A stretch of 64,000 nt of DNA, taken from NCBI GenBank assembly GCA_020851565.1, contig JADZCN010000037.1, forward strand, positions 62,001 to 126,000, read 5' to 3'. The translations under genes and the position numbers were made by a program. Under the pieces are notes generated by a model that was not told the origin of the DNA, ran no database searches, and worked only from the letters and a program-made list of their open reading frames with translations. Positions 25,636 to 36,401 of this stretch are shown here, piece after piece. Position 1 is the first letter of the stretch; each line of letters begins with the position of its first letter. Source of the stretch: Acidobacteriota bacterium. GTDB taxonomy: Bacteria > Acidobacteriota > Vicinamibacteria > Vicinamibacterales > UBA2999.

Positions 25636-26993
25636 AAGACCCTCCGCACGAGCCGAAGCGGCGCGCCGAGGACCGGCCGCGCCAGCAGCCGCGTGTACGC
25701 CTGCACCAGGCGCCAGCTGCGCGAGGCCTCGATGGCCTGCAGCCGCGCCGAGAGTGCGTGCACCTCGCTCTCGAGCCGCTCATCGTCAGACCGAAGTGCG
25801 GGAGCGGGCGCCGCTCGGAGGCCCGCGATCTCGGCGCGGAGGGCACACGCGGACTGGGCGTGGTGCTCGACGAGCATTCCGAGTCGAGCCGTCTCGGCCA
25901 GCAGCGCACGTTCCCGGGCTGCGGCGGCCTGGACTGCGGCGTCCCGATCCTGCTCCGCCTGCCGCGTGCGCGCGCGGTCGGCGAACCGCCCGGACTCGGC
26001 GGCCTCGAGCGCGCGTCGCGCGTCGGCCAGGTCGGCTTCCGTGCGTTCGATGCGGCCCTTGTCGAGCAGCGCTCGGCGCCGGAGGTCCGCCACCACGTCC
26101 GCGGACGTCCGCGAGCGTGCATCGGCGGGCGACGGCCGTGCGACGGTCGCGAGTGCGTCCAGATCCCGCAGCAGGCGCGCGTTCTCGGCCTTGAACCACT
26201 CGAGGGCCTTCCAGGGCTCGAGCACGCCTGCCAGGGAGGCCGGGCTCGCCGCCACGACCGCCCCGGCGTCTGCTCCCCACACGCCGACGAAGAACGCGCA
26301 GCCGGCCTTGCTCACCTGCAGCTCACGCTGTGCGGGCAGCAGCCACGTACGCGCCGCGGGTTGTGTGTCGACCATCACCCCGAGGTCGGACCGGTCGTTC
26401 AGCAGCAGGGCCGTGTCGACCTCCGCCACCACCATCCCCTGGAGCGGCGTGCCCACGTACCAGCGCCGTGCTTCACCAAGGTGGCCCTCGGTCACTTCGC
26501 GAAAGCGATCGAACGAGAACGCGCGCCGGTGATACGGATTGGCGCTGCCCTGCCCGGCGGGGTCGGGCTCGTTCGGCGCGGAGATGATCACGATGCCGTC
26601 GGGCGCGAGGACGGCGCGGATGCCGTCGAGGAACCGCTCGACGTCGGGGACGTGTTCGATCGTCTCGAAGCTGACGACGAGGTCGAAGGGCGCCTCGCCC
26701 TCGAGCACCGCGGGCAGGTCGGTGGCGTCGCCGACGAGGTAGCGCACGCCCGGCGCGGCAAAGCGGGCGTCCGCTGACGCGATCGCTTCAGCGGCCACGT
26801 CCACCCCCACGACCGCGCGGGCGCCGGCGCGCGCGAGGAGAGCGCTGCCATAGCCTTCGCCGCAGGCGACGTCCAGCACGCGCCGGCCGGCGCAGAACTC
26901 GGCCGCGAACGCGTAGCGGGCGAGATGCTCCGCTGCCACCATCCACTGGTAGCCCATGCGCTCCGGCTCGAACCGCAGGCGTTCGGCGCTCAT
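25626..26993 (-). CDS. SAM-dependent methyltransferase with a C-terminal coiled coil
   Basis: 455 aa. The N-terminal class I methyltransferase fold (about 35-200) shows motif I VLDVACGEGYGSALLA, acidic VVGVDV, and FDLVVSFETIEHVPDVERFL. From about 255 to 430 the chain is Ala/Arg/Glu-rich with heptads (RIERTEADLADARRALEAAE), a long coiled coil. This layout resembles glycan-chain-capping methyltransferases of O-antigen systems, where a coiled coil serves as a ruler (WbdD type); that role is an inference. Its ATG overlaps the upstream glycosyltransferase stop by 4 nt, so the two are coupled. Confidence 0.85.
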   Translation of the reverse strand: MSAERLRFEPERMGYQWMVAAEHLARYAFAAEFCAGRRVLDVACGEGYGSALLARAGARAVVGVDVAAEAIASADARFAAPGVRYLVGDATDLPAVLEGEAPFDLVVSFETIEHVPDVERFLDGIRAVLAPDGIVIISAPNEPDPAGQGSANPYHRRAFSFDRFREVTEGHLGEARRWYVGTPLQGMVVAEVDTALLLNDRSDLGVMVDTQPAARTWLLPAQRELQVSKAGCAFFVGVWGADAGAVVAASPASLAGVLEPWKALEWFKAENARLLRDLDALATVARPSPADARSRTSADVVADLRRRALLDKGRIERTEADLADARRALEAAESGRFADRARTRQAEQDRDAAVQAAAARERALLAETARLGMLVEHHAQSACALRAEIAGLRAAPAPALRSDDERLESEVHALSARLQAIEASRSWRLVQAYTRLLARPVLGAPLRLVRRVLGA

Positions 26994-29140
26994 GCCCCGG
27001 CATCACCGTCGAAGAAGATGGCACGCACGCGCGAGAGGTAGGCCTCGCTGCCGTGGCGGGCCTTCAGCCGCCGGAGCGCGGCACGCGCGAGCCCCGTCCT
27101 GGCTCCAGGGGTGCTCACCATCCGCGCGATGGCCGCCCCATACGCCCGCGCCGTCGCCTCGTCGTCTTCCTGCAGCGACAGGAGGACTCCCGTCTCGCCG
27201 TCGATCACCATCTCGCCGAGGCCCCCGACCGCCGGCGCGATGACGGGCAGGCCCGCCGCGATGGCTTCGAGCACCACGTTGGGCAGGCCGTCGAACCAGC
27301 TGGTGTAGACGAAGCAGTCGTAGGCGGCGTGGTCGAGCGCCTCGAAGCCCTGGTAGGGGCCGTGGTAGTGGAGGTTGTCGAGGCCGTCGAACGCCGACAC
27401 GTCGAAGTGCCCGAGGACGGCCCGCCCGAACACGTCGATGGATACACCGGGCGCCGCCTTCGCCAGGTGGCGTGCGATGAGCGGCAACAGCTCGGGGCGC
27501 TTCTCCGAGTCGAGGCGCGACGCCCAGAGCACGCGGTGCTTCGTCCGCGCGGTGCGCACGGCGAGCTGCGCCTCGTTCACGAGCGGCGGCCGCCGGCCCG
27601 GCAGGCAGTGGAAGCGCTCGGGCCACACGCCCAGGCGCCATCGATCGCGCTCGACCAGCGTGTCGGTGTCGCTGATGACCAGCGAGAGCCGCTCGAGCTG
27701 TGCGGACACGAAGTTGAGCCCCGTGGCCCGATGGAACAGCTCGCCGCCGTCGCGCACGACGGCGTCGCTGAACCGGTAGAAGACCGACGGGTGGCCGCCG
27801 AGAACGGGCCAGTAGGTCGCAAAGAACCCGCAGGCGAACTCCGAGTCGCGCAGGTGCAGCCGCGCGGCGGGCGCCACCGATTCGATCAGCTTCAGGGCGA
27901 TGAGCTCGCGGCTGGCCATGTCCAATTGAGGCCAGTGCCGCCCGAGATCGATCACGGTGGCGCCGGGCGGCACCGCGTCCACCTCCGTCGCGTCCGTCGG
28001 CTGCTCGCCGAGCAGCACCAGCAGGCGGCCATCGGGCCGTGCCTCGTGGAGCGCGAACATCACGTTCCTGAAGAACGTCTCGGCGCCGCCGACACCGGTG
28101 AACGGCAGGAGGAACACCTCATCGAACAGCCCGCCGTCCTCGAGCAGGCCGCACACCTCGTAGTAGGCGCGCCCGACCTCGATCACCTTCTCGTCCACCG
28201 GCGAGAAGAACGGGCTCTGCCGCACGGTCGCGATGTCGATGTCGGGCTCGATGTGATTGGCGGCCCTGACCAGCTCGCGCAGCACCGGGCGATCGAGGTC
28301 CTTCGGCGCCGGCATGTGGCCAGCCTGCGTGAACGCCGAGGGCGCGCGGCCGGTGCGGAGGTAGCTTTCGCGGGCCACGCGCCGCCACGTGGCGGGATCG
28401 AACAGCGACGTCGGCGGAATCTGCCGCACCGAGAGGGCGTTGGCCTGCGCGAGCAGGCTGCCGGGGCGCTGGCGATAGAAGAGCATCGTGTCGCGCGCGA
28501 CCGTGATCGGGTGTCCGTGTGCCGCGCACTCGGCGTTGAAGTGCCAGTCCTCGAAGGCATGTCCCGGGGACAGCCGCACGTCCACGTAGCCGCGCGACCG
28601 GAAGACCTCCATCGGGCCGAAGACGCGCGAGATGTAGGGGTGCGCGCGAAGGAAGCTGAGCGGGGTCACCACGTCCAGCGGGTAGTACCGGACGAAGTGG
28701 TGCCGCTCGCCGAAGGCGAAGAGGTACTCGGGAAAGATCAGCGTGCCCGGCGCGGAGGCGTCGCCCAGGCGGACCATCTCGGCGATCGCGTTGAAGGAGA
28801 TCAGGTCGTCGCCGTCGCACATCATCGCGTAGCGGCCACCGGCCGCCGCGACGCCGCTGTTGCGCGAGAGCCCGAGCGACCCGTGATCGACCTCGACGAC
28901 CCGGTGGCTCCCGAAGGCCGACGCGTCGAACGACGCGAGCGCGTCACGCGTGGGCGCACTGGGGCGATCGAGCACGGCCACCAGCTCGGTGGTGATGCCC
29001 AGACGCCGCGCGTAGCACGCGGCCTCCTCGAGCGACAGCAGCGTCCGGCGAAGGAGCGTCCCCTCATGATGGAGCGTGAGGATCAGCGAGATGTCTGGCG
29101 GGCGGTCGTCCCCGGGCGGCTGGGCGATCTCGGTGCGCAT
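26990..29140 (-). CDS. Two-domain glycosyltransferase: GT2 N-terminus, GT4 C-terminus
   Basis: 716 aa. The GT2 domain (about 18-260) has ISLILTLHHEGTLLRRTLLS, SLGLSRNSGVAAAGGRYAMM, the metal-binding CDGDD, and a later GHAFEDWHFNAE. The GT4 domain (about 340-716) has VGGAETFFRN, HRVLWASRLDSEKRPELLPL, and the donor-binding WFDGLPNVVLEAIAAGLPVI. The domain order is the reverse of that in the gene at 23350. It probably acts on a surface glycan with the coupled methyltransferase. The ATG at 29140 begins the protein; the frame is open further upstream but those codons cross the divergent spacer. Confidence 0.85.
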   Translation of the reverse strand: MRTEIAQPPGDDRPPDISLILTLHHEGTLLRRTLLSLEEAACYARRLGITTELVAVLDRPSAPTRDALASFDASAFGSHRVVEVDHGSLGLSRNSGVAAAGGRYAMMCDGDDLISFNAIAEMVRLGDASAPGTLIFPEYLFAFGERHHFVRYYPLDVVTPLSFLRAHPYISRVFGPMEVFRSRGYVDVRLSPGHAFEDWHFNAECAAHGHPITVARDTMLFYRQRPGSLLAQANALSVRQIPPTSLFDPATWRRVARESYLRTGRAPSAFTQAGHMPAPKDLDRPVLRELVRAANHIEPDIDIATVRQSPFFSPVDEKVIEVGRAYYEVCGLLEDGGLFDEVFLLPFTGVGGAETFFRNVMFALHEARPDGRLLVLLGEQPTDATEVDAVPPGATVIDLGRHWPQLDMASRELIALKLIESVAPAARLHLRDSEFACGFFATYWPVLGGHPSVFYRFSDAVVRDGGELFHRATGLNFVSAQLERLSLVISDTDTLVERDRWRLGVWPERFHCLPGRRPPLVNEAQLAVRTARTKHRVLWASRLDSEKRPELLPLIARHLAKAAPGVSIDVFGRAVLGHFDVSAFDGLDNLHYHGPYQGFEALDHAAYDCFVYTSWFDGLPNVVLEAIAAGLPVIAPAVGGLGEMVIDGETGVLLSLQEDDEATARAYGAAIARMVSTPGARTGLARAALRRLKARHGSEAYLSRVRAIFFDGDAGA

Positions 29141-29275
29141 ACGGTGTCGGTCGGGAGGCGCGCCTGCGCCTGCCGGTTCGCGGGGGGACGACGGTGACAC
29201 TATACACAGAGAACCCCCGCGCCGGATTCGTCCTATCATCGTGAGGCGGCACCCCGCCGCCTTCCGGAGGTCCCG

Positions 29276-29761
29276 ATGCGATTCGTTGCTGCTGCGTGCG
29301 CCTGCCTGACTCTCTCCACCGCTCTCATGGCACAGGCCCCGACGCCACCCCCACAGACCGACAGGACGAAGGCCACCCACTTCTCCGCCGCGGATCTCCA
29401 GGCCGCGTTCGCGAAGCTGCCCGGCGACCGGCCGGCCTCCTCCGTGCGCGTCTTCTCGCTGGCGCCCTACAACGTGAACGTGGAACGCCGCCTGCCGCAG
29501 GCCCAGGGCGCGTCGCTCCACGAGGCGCAGGCCGAGCTGTTCTACGTGATCGAGGGCTCCGGGACGATGCTGACGGGTGGGACCATCCCGGGCGCGACGC
29601 GCAACGGAACGAACCTCGCCGGGAAGACCATCGAGGGCGGCACGCGGATCGCCTTCAAGGCCGGCGACTTCATCATGGTGCCGTCAGGCGTGGCGCACCA
29701 GTTCGTGGATCTCGCCTCGCCGGTGCACGTGATGTCGATGTATCTGGCGGATGGAAAGTGA
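29276..29761 (+). CDS. Exported cupin-domain protein
   Basis: 161 aa. A signal peptide (1-19, ending TALMAQ) precedes a single cupin beta-barrel (about 50-158). Cupin motif 1 is approximated by LHEAQAELFYVIEGSGTM and motif 2 by FIMVPSGVAHQFVDLASPVH, which keep metal-ligand-type His and Glu residues. The substrate is unknown; small periplasmic cupins include dioxygenases and sugar-binding proteins. It lies between a divergent glycosyltransferase operon and long repeat arrays; nothing indicates a partner. Confidence 0.8.
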   Translation: MRFVAAACACLTLSTALMAQAPTPPPQTDRTKATHFSAADLQAAFAKLPGDRPASSVRVFSLAPYNVNVERRLPQAQGASLHEAQAELFYVIEGSGTMLTGGTIPGATRNGTNLAGKTIEGGTRIAFKAGDFIMVPSGVAHQFVDLASPVHVMSMYLADGK

Positions 29762-29945
29762 GGGCAGGGAGCAGGGAGTAGGGATCAGGGGATCAGGGGA
29801 TCAGGGGATCAGGGGGTCAGGGGTCAGGGATCAGGGATCAGGGGAGCAGGGAGCAGGGATCAAGGGGGGCAGGGATCAGGGGATCAGGGGACAGGGATCA
29901 GGGATCTGGGGGCCGAGATCTGGGGGCCGGGATCAGGGAGCCGGG
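29762..29945 (+). repeat. GGGATCAGG-type tandem array
   Basis: About 20 units of 7-9 bp (GGGATCAGG, GGGAGCAGG, GGGGTCAGG) start right after the cupin stop codon and are G-rich on the cupin coding strand. Between 29946 and 30045 the sequence becomes GGGGCGTGG/GGGACTTGG-like. No gene is supported here despite open frames through the repeats. Confidence 0.85.
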
Positions 29946-30045
29946 GTGCTGAGCGCTGAGCCCTGCGTGCTGAGGCTGACTGACGGACTTGGGGCGTGGG
30001 GTTTGGGGCGTGGGACTTGGGTTGGTCCGACCCATCTGTCTCCCC

Positions 30046-30524
30046 TCTGCGTTACATCTGCGGCCCGGCCGCGCTCGGCCTTATCGGCGTTCCGTCTGCG
30101 GTCCCGTCCGCGCCCGGCCTGATCTGCGTTTCATCTGCGGCCCCGGTCCCCATCGACCTCATCTGCGTTTCATCTGCGGCCCCGTCCGCGTTCGGTGTTA
30201 TCGGCGTTCCGTCTGCGGCCCCGGTCCCCATCGACCTCATCTGCGTTTCATCTGCGGCCCCGTCCGCGTTCGGTGTTATCGGCGTTCCGTCTGCGGCCCC
30301 GGTCCCCATCGGCCTCATCTGCGTTTCATCTGCGGCCCGTCTGCCCTCGGCCTTATCGGCGTTGCATCTGCGGCCCCCCCCGCGTTCGGTGTTATCGGCG
30401 TTCCATCTGCAGCCCCGGTCCCCATCGGCCTCATCTGCGTTTCATCTGCGGCCCCGTCCGCGCCCGGCCTGATCGGCGTCCCATCTGCGGCCCCGTCCGC
30501 GTTCGGCCCCGTCCGCGTCCGGTG

Positions 30525-30540
<16 letters not shown>
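30046..30540. repeat. ~40-bp degenerate tandem repeat array next to tpiA
   Basis: About twelve alternating units centred on TCTGCGGCCCC. One half ends in CGTTCGGTGTTATCGG and the other in GGTCCCCATCGACCTC; pairs give a period near 78-80 bp. On the minus strand it reads as GGGGCCGCAGATG words related to the array at 361-490. The tpiA stop codon (TTA at 30525-30527) lies inside the last unit. Both the repeats and the intervening segments recur, so it is not a CRISPR. Confidence 0.85.
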
Positions 30541-31283
<743 letters not shown>

Positions 31284-31296
31284 CGATCACCCGTCA

Positions 31297-31385
31297 CAGG
31301 AAACCACGAAGGCACGAAGGACACGAAGATCGGCACGAAGCTCAGACCTCAAGACCTCAAGACCTCAAGACCCCAAGACCTCAAG
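31297..31385 (+). repeat. Composite repeat: CACGAAGG block plus CCTCAAGA block
   Basis: A CACGAAGG-type block (31300-31340, starting AAACCACGAAGGCACGAAGG) is followed by CCTCAAGA/CCCCAAGA units (31347-31385) between pgk and tpiA. The pgk stop codon (TCA on the plus strand) is inside the CCTCAAG repeat. Three further copies of the composite are at 40605, 42259 and, inverted, 44631. Confidence 0.85.
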
Positions 31386-32583
31386 ACGTCTTCTCAGGCA
31401 GCGCCGCGACACCGGGCAGCACCTGGCCGCCCAGGAACTCGAGCGATGCGCCGCCGCCGGTCGAGATGTGGGTCATCCTGTCGGCGACGCCCGCGGCGTT
31501 GACGGCGGCCACCGAATCGCCGCCGCCGATGATTGTCGTGCCGTTCACCTTCGCGCAGGCGTGCGCCACGGCCATCGTGCCGGCGGCGAAGGGCGCCACC
31601 TCGAACACGCCCATCGGGCCGTTCCACACCACGGTCTTCGCGTCCTTCAGCAGGTCGGCGAAGAGGTGCGCCGTGGCGGGGCCGATGTCGAGGCCCATGC
31701 GCTCGCCGATCGCGGCGTCGTTCACCTCGAGCACGGCCGTCGCGGCGGCGGCGTCGATCTTCTCCGCGACGACGTGATCCACGGGCAGCTGCAGCTGCAC
31801 GCCGCGTGCCTGCGCGTGCGACATGATGGCCCGTGCCGCGTCCAGCTTGTCGTCCTCGACGAGCGAGCGGCCCACCGGCATGCCGAGCGCCTTGAAGAAC
31901 GTGTAGGCCATCGCGCCGCCGATGATCAGGCGGTCCACACGGCTCAGCATGCTCTCGATGACCTCGATCTTGTCGGACACCTTCGCGCCGCCGATCACCG
32001 CCACGAACGGCCGCTCCGGGCTGCCGAGCGCCAGGCCGAGGTAGGTGAGCTCCTTCTCCATGAGGAGCCCGGCCGCGGCGTCCTTGAAGTGGGGCACCAG
32101 GCCCGCCACTGACGCGTGCGCACGGTGCGCGGCGCCGAACGCGTCGTTCACGTAGGCGTCAGCCAGCTCCGCCAGGGCGGCCGCGAAGGCGGCGTCGTTC
32201 TTCTCCTCTTCGGCGTGGAAGCGGAGGTTCTCGAGCAGGACGAGCTTCGAGCCGCCCTCGGCGTGGGCGGAAGCCACGGCCTGCCGCGCCGGCTCACCGA
32301 TGCAGTCGGCGGCAAAGGTCACCGGCCGGCCCAGGAGCGAACCCAGGTGGTCTGCCACCGGTTTCAGGCTGAACTCCGGGGCGGGCTTGCCCTTTGGCCG
32401 GCCCAGGTGCGAGGCGAGGACGACGGTGGCGCCGGCGTCGAGCGCGTAGCGCACCGTCGGCAGCGCCGCCGTGATGCGCGTGTCGTCCTTGATGCGCCCC
32501 TCCTTGAGGGGCACGTTGAAGTCCACGCGGATGAAGACGCGCTTGCCGCGCAGGTCGAGGTCGCGGATGGAGAACTTGGTCAT
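31381..32583 (-). CDS. pgk: Phosphoglycerate kinase
   Basis: 400 aa, normal length. The N-terminal substrate site reads [13 protein letters not shown], followed by [13 protein letters not shown] and [15 protein letters not shown]. The C-terminal nucleotide-binding lobe has [25 protein letters not shown] and GGDSVAAV. It transfers phosphate between 1,3-bisphosphoglycerate and ADP. It lies between gap and tpiA on the same strand with repeat-filled gaps of 262 and 97 nt, so cotranscription may be modulated by the repeat structures. The ATG at 32583 is preferred over an adjacent GTG. Confidence 0.97.
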   Translation of the reverse strand: MTKFSIRDLDLRGKRVFIRVDFNVPLKEGRIKDDTRITAALPTVRYALDAGATVVLASHLGRPKGKPAPEFSLKPVADHLGSLLGRPVTFAADCIGEPARQAVASAHAEGGSKLVLLENLRFHAEEEKNDAAFAAALAELADAYVNDAFGAAHRAHASVAGLVPHFKDAAAGLLMEKELTYLGLALGSPERPFVAVIGGAKVSDKIEVIESMLSRVDRLIIGGAMAYTFFKALGMPVGRSLVEDDKLDAARAIMSHAQARGVQLQLPVDHVVAEKIDAAAATAVLEVNDAAIGERMGLDIGPATAHLFADLLKDAKTVVWNGPMGVFEVAPFAAGTMAVAHACAKVNGTTIIGGGDSVAAVNAAGVADRMTHISTGGGASLEFLGGQVLPGVAALPEKTS

Positions 32584-32586
32584 CAC

Positions 32587-32840
32587 GGGTTCGGGGGGTC
32601 TGAAGTTCTGGGGTTCTGAGGTTCTGGGGTGCTGGGGTTCTGAGGTTCTGGTGGTTCTGAGGTTCTGAGGTTCTGAGGTTCTGGTGGTTCTCGAGTTCTG
32701 AGGTTCAGCGAACCAATGGTCGAATTGCGCCGCCCGCGGGGAGCTTCAGAACCGCAGCCGAACGTCAGAACCGCAGAACCTCAGAACCGCAGAACCCCAG
32801 AACCGCAGAACCCCAGAACCGCAGAACCCCAGAACCGGAA
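32587..32840. repeat. Inverted pair of AGAACC repeat arrays between gap and pgk
   Basis: The first block (32587-32707) is GGTTCTGAGG-type on the plus strand. The second block (32749-32840) is CAGAACCGCAGAACCCC-type, its reverse complement. Together they can fold into a hairpin with arms of about 90-120 nt in the gap-pgk transcript, ending 6 nt after the gap stop codon. Confidence 0.85.
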
Positions 32841-32845
32841 AGCTG

Positions 32846-33871
<1,026 letters not shown>

Positions 33872-33889
33872 CTACCGAAGCCGCCCGCC

Positions 33890-33919
33890 TTGCGGGCACC
33901 CCCTTTGGGGGACTATACT
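33890..33919 (+). promoter_or_regulatory. Predicted sigma-70-type promoter of the waaA operon
   Basis: TTGCGG (33890-33895), an 18-bp spacer and TATACT (33914-33919) lie 21 nt upstream of the waaA ATG. The match to the -10 consensus is good and to the -35 moderate. A C5-TTT-G5 hairpin lies inside the spacer. Confidence 0.5.
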
Positions 33920-33940
33920 CGACAAGGCGTAAGTCCTTTA

Positions 33941-35263
33941 ATGTATATCCTTTACAGCGTCCTCGTCCTGGTGGTGTTCGTCGCCGCCTCGCCGTGGTTC
34001 GTCTACCAGGCCCTCCGCTACAGGAAATACGTCGGCAGCCTCGGCCAGCGCATGGGCTACCTGCCCGTGTCGTTCAACATGGACGGCGACGAGTCGATCT
34101 GGATTCACGCCGTGTCGGTGGGCGAGGTGCTCACGGCACGTCCCCTCATCGCGGACCTGCGGAAGCGCTACCCGCAGCTGAAGGTGTTCCTCTCCACGAC
34201 GACGATGGCCGGGCAGCAGCTCGCGCGGCGCAGCGTGCCGAACGTGGACGAAGTGTTCTACTTCCCCTTCGACCTGGGCGTCTTCGTGCGCCGCACGCTC
34301 GATCTGGTACGCCCGCGCATATTCCTCATGATGGAGACCGAGATCTGGCCGGTGGTGTTGCGAGAGTGCCGGCGGCGTGGGGTGAAGACCGCCGTGGTGA
34401 ACGGGCGCCTCTCGACGCGATCGTTCCCCCGTTACCGGATGATCCGGCCGTTCATGCGCCGCGTGCTGCAGGACGTGGATCGGTTCTGCGTGCAGAGCGA
34501 CGAGTCGGCGCGGCGCTTCATCGATCTCGGCGCCGACCCGGCGCGCGTGGTGGTCACCGGCTCGCTGAAGTTCGACTCGCTGGATCCGCCGGGGCAGGTG
34601 CGCGCCCGGGATCGCGTGCTGCGCTACTTCCGCGTGCCGGCGTCGCGGCCGATCATCGTGGCGGGCAGCACGATGAAGGGTGAGGAGACCGCCGTGCTGC
34701 GCGCCTTCCGCCGCGTGCGCGTGACCATGCCCTCGGCGCTGCTCATCGTAGCGCCGCGTCACCCCGAGCGGTTCACGGAAGTCGAGCAGCTGTGCCGCAG
34801 CGAGGGCTGGAAGACGGCGCGCCGATCGGAGCTCGCCATCGACGCCGATCCGCGCGCCGACATCGTCGTGCTCGACACCATCGGCGAGCTGGCCACCCTC
34901 TACCAGCTCGGCACCGTGGTCTTCGTGGGCGGCAGCCTCGTGCCGACCGGCGGCCACAACGTGCTCGAGCCGGCCATCTTCGGCAAGCCCATCGTCTTCG
35001 GTCCGCACATGGAGAACTTCCGCGAGATCGCGGACACCTTCCTGGCCTCCGGCGCCGCGGTCCGCCTCGAGGACGAGGGGCAGCTCGAGGAGGCGTTCCT
35101 CGGCCTGCTGGGCGATCCCGTCCGTCGTGCGCGGCTCGGCGCGGCGGCGCGCGCGCTGGTCGAGGCGAACCGTGGCGCGAAGGACAAGACCATGACGGTG
35201 CTCGAGGGGCTGGTGCAGCCGGCCGCGCCGTCCAACGTGATCCCCTTCAGGCCCATTGCTTGA
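33941..35263 (+). CDS. waaA: 3-deoxy-D-manno-octulosonic acid (Kdo) transferase
   Basis: 440 aa. An N-terminal membrane helix (1-24) is followed by WIHAVSVGEVLTARPLI (with the expected catalytic-type Glu in SVGE), FLSTTTMAGQQLA, LMMETEIWPVVLRECRRRG, IVAGSTMKGEE, and VGGSLVPTGGHNVLEPAIFG, all WaaA/KdtA signatures. It transfers Kdo from CMP-Kdo to lipid A precursor at the inner membrane. It is the first gene of a nine-gene LPS cluster and overlaps lpxK by 8 nt. Confidence 0.95.
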   Translation: MYILYSVLVLVVFVAASPWFVYQALRYRKYVGSLGQRMGYLPVSFNMDGDESIWIHAVSVGEVLTARPLIADLRKRYPQLKVFLSTTTMAGQQLARRSVPNVDEVFYFPFDLGVFVRRTLDLVRPRIFLMMETEIWPVVLRECRRRGVKTAVVNGRLSTRSFPRYRMIRPFMRRVLQDVDRFCVQSDESARRFIDLGADPARVVVTGSLKFDSLDPPGQVRARDRVLRYFRVPASRPIIVAGSTMKGEETAVLRAFRRVRVTMPSALLIVAPRHPERFTEVEQLCRSEGWKTARRSELAIDADPRADIVVLDTIGELATLYQLGTVVFVGGSLVPTGGHNVLEPAIFGKPIVFGPHMENFREIADTFLASGAAVRLEDEGQLEEAFLGLLGDPVRRARLGAAARALVEANRGAKDKTMTVLEGLVQPAAPSNVIPFRPIA

Positions 35264-36401
35264 CCTCCTTTATGCCCGGGCCGCGCGGTGGCGGCGAAGG
35301 GCGGCCCAGCGGCCCGGTGGCCAGCGGCGGCTCCACCGGCCCGTCGTCAGCATCGGCACTCTCTCGGTCGGCGGCACCGGCAAGAGCCCGGTGGTGGCCG
35401 CGCTCGCCTCGTGGCTCGTCGCGCGCGGCGAGCGGCCCGCGATCCTCAGCCGCGGCTACCGCCGCCGGACGGACGTGCCCGGCGTGACGGTGGTCTCCGA
35501 TGGGCAGTCCCTCCTCGCAAGCCTCGCGCGGTCCGGCGACGAGCCGCTGATGCTCGCGCGGGCCGTGCCGGGTGCCGTGGTGTGCGTCTGCCCGGATCGC
35601 TACCTGTCTGGCGTGCTGGCCGAACGCAGGCTCGGCGCCACGGTGCACCTGCTCGATGACGGGTTCCAGCACCTCTCGCTCGCCCGCGACCTGGACGTGC
35701 TGGTGACGTCGGCGGGAGAGATCACCGGGGGACACGTGCTCCCGCGCGGGCGCTTGCGCGAGCCGGCGGATGCCGCCTCGCACGCGGACGTGCTGGTGGT
35801 GATGGGGGCGGATAGCGCCGCGGCGGCGGACGAGGCGCGTGCCCTGGGGGTCGGCATCGCATGCGGGGCCACCCGCGCACTCGGAGAGCCGCTCGCTGTC
35901 GGGACGGCGATCACGTCGGGAGTGGAATCACGACGGGAGGGAATTGCGACGGGAGGCGGGCGTCGGGGGCCGGGCGTCGGTTCGACGGTCGTGGTCGCGT
36001 GCGGCATCGCGAACCCGCAGCGGTTCGTGGGCGACGTGACGGCGGTGGGATACCAGGTGGCGCGTGCGGTGACCTTCCCGGACCATCACGACTTCTCCGC
36101 GCGAGACGTGGCGCGCATCGCGGCGGCGGTGTCCGAGACGGGAGCGGCGGCGGTGTTCACGACGGACAAGGATGCGGTGCGCTTCGAGGCGGTCGGCACT
36201 CTGCCGTTCCCGCTCTTCCGCGTGCCGATGACACTGACCTTCGATCCGCCCGACGTGCTGTTCGACGCCGTGGCCGCGTTGCTGCAAAGCCCCATCACGA
36301 CCCCTTCCCGGCGTGATCTCACTCCCGACGAAATGCCCTCCCGACGCGATCTCCCTCCCGGCGCCATCCCCACCCGACGCGATCCCGGAGCCTCCGCGTG
36401 A
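35256..36401 (+). CDS. lpxK: Tetraacyldisaccharide 4'-kinase
   Basis: 381 aa. The Walker A region SIGTLSVGGTGKSPVV, ILSRGYRRR and LLDDGFQHLSLARDLDVLV are diagnostic of LpxK, which phosphorylates the lipid A disaccharide. The TTG start at 35256 overlaps the waaA stop region and gives the normal N-terminus LLYARAARWRRR. Two stretches look foreign to the family: an internal segment about residues 219-238 (VESRREGIATGGGRR) and a C-terminal tail of three 11-residue repeats (PSRRDLTPDE, PSRRDLPPGA, PTRRDPGAS). Both are encoded by the same short DNA repeat in opposite orientations. The tail overlaps the next start by 4 nt. Confidence 0.93.
   Translation: MLDLLYARAARWRRRAAQRPGGQRRLHRPVVSIGTLSVGGTGKSPVVAALASWLVARGERPAILSRGYRRRTDVPGVTVVSDGQSLLASLARSGDEPLMLARAVPGAVVCVCPDRYLSGVLAERRLGATVHLLDDGFQHLSLARDLDVLVTSAGEITGGHVLPRGRLREPADAASHADVLVVMGADSAAAADEARALGVGIACGATRALGEPLAVGTAITSGVESRREGIATGGGRRGPGVGSTVVVACGIANPQRFVGDVTAVGYQVARAVTFPDHHDFSARDVARIAAAVSETGAAAVFTTDKDAVRFEAVGTLPFPLFRVPMTLTFDPPDVLFDAVAALLQSPITTPSRRDLTPDEMPSRRDLPPGAIPTRRDPGASA
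35912..35965. repeat. CGACGGGAGG repeat inside lpxK (inverted copy)
   Basis: Three units of about 17 bp (CGTCGGGAGTGGAATCA, CGACGGGAGGGAATTG, CGACGGGAGGCGGG) lie within lpxK coding sequence. They are the reverse complement of the CTCCCGACGCGATCTC units at 36301-36390. The reading frame stays open. Confidence 0.7.
36301..36390. repeat. CTCCCGACGCGATCTC repeat forming the lpxK C-terminus
   Basis: Five or six units of 16-17 bp alternate, giving a 33-bp double period and an 11-residue protein repeat in the last 35 codons of lpxK. The array ends 8 nt before the start of the acyltransferase gene. Confidence 0.75.
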
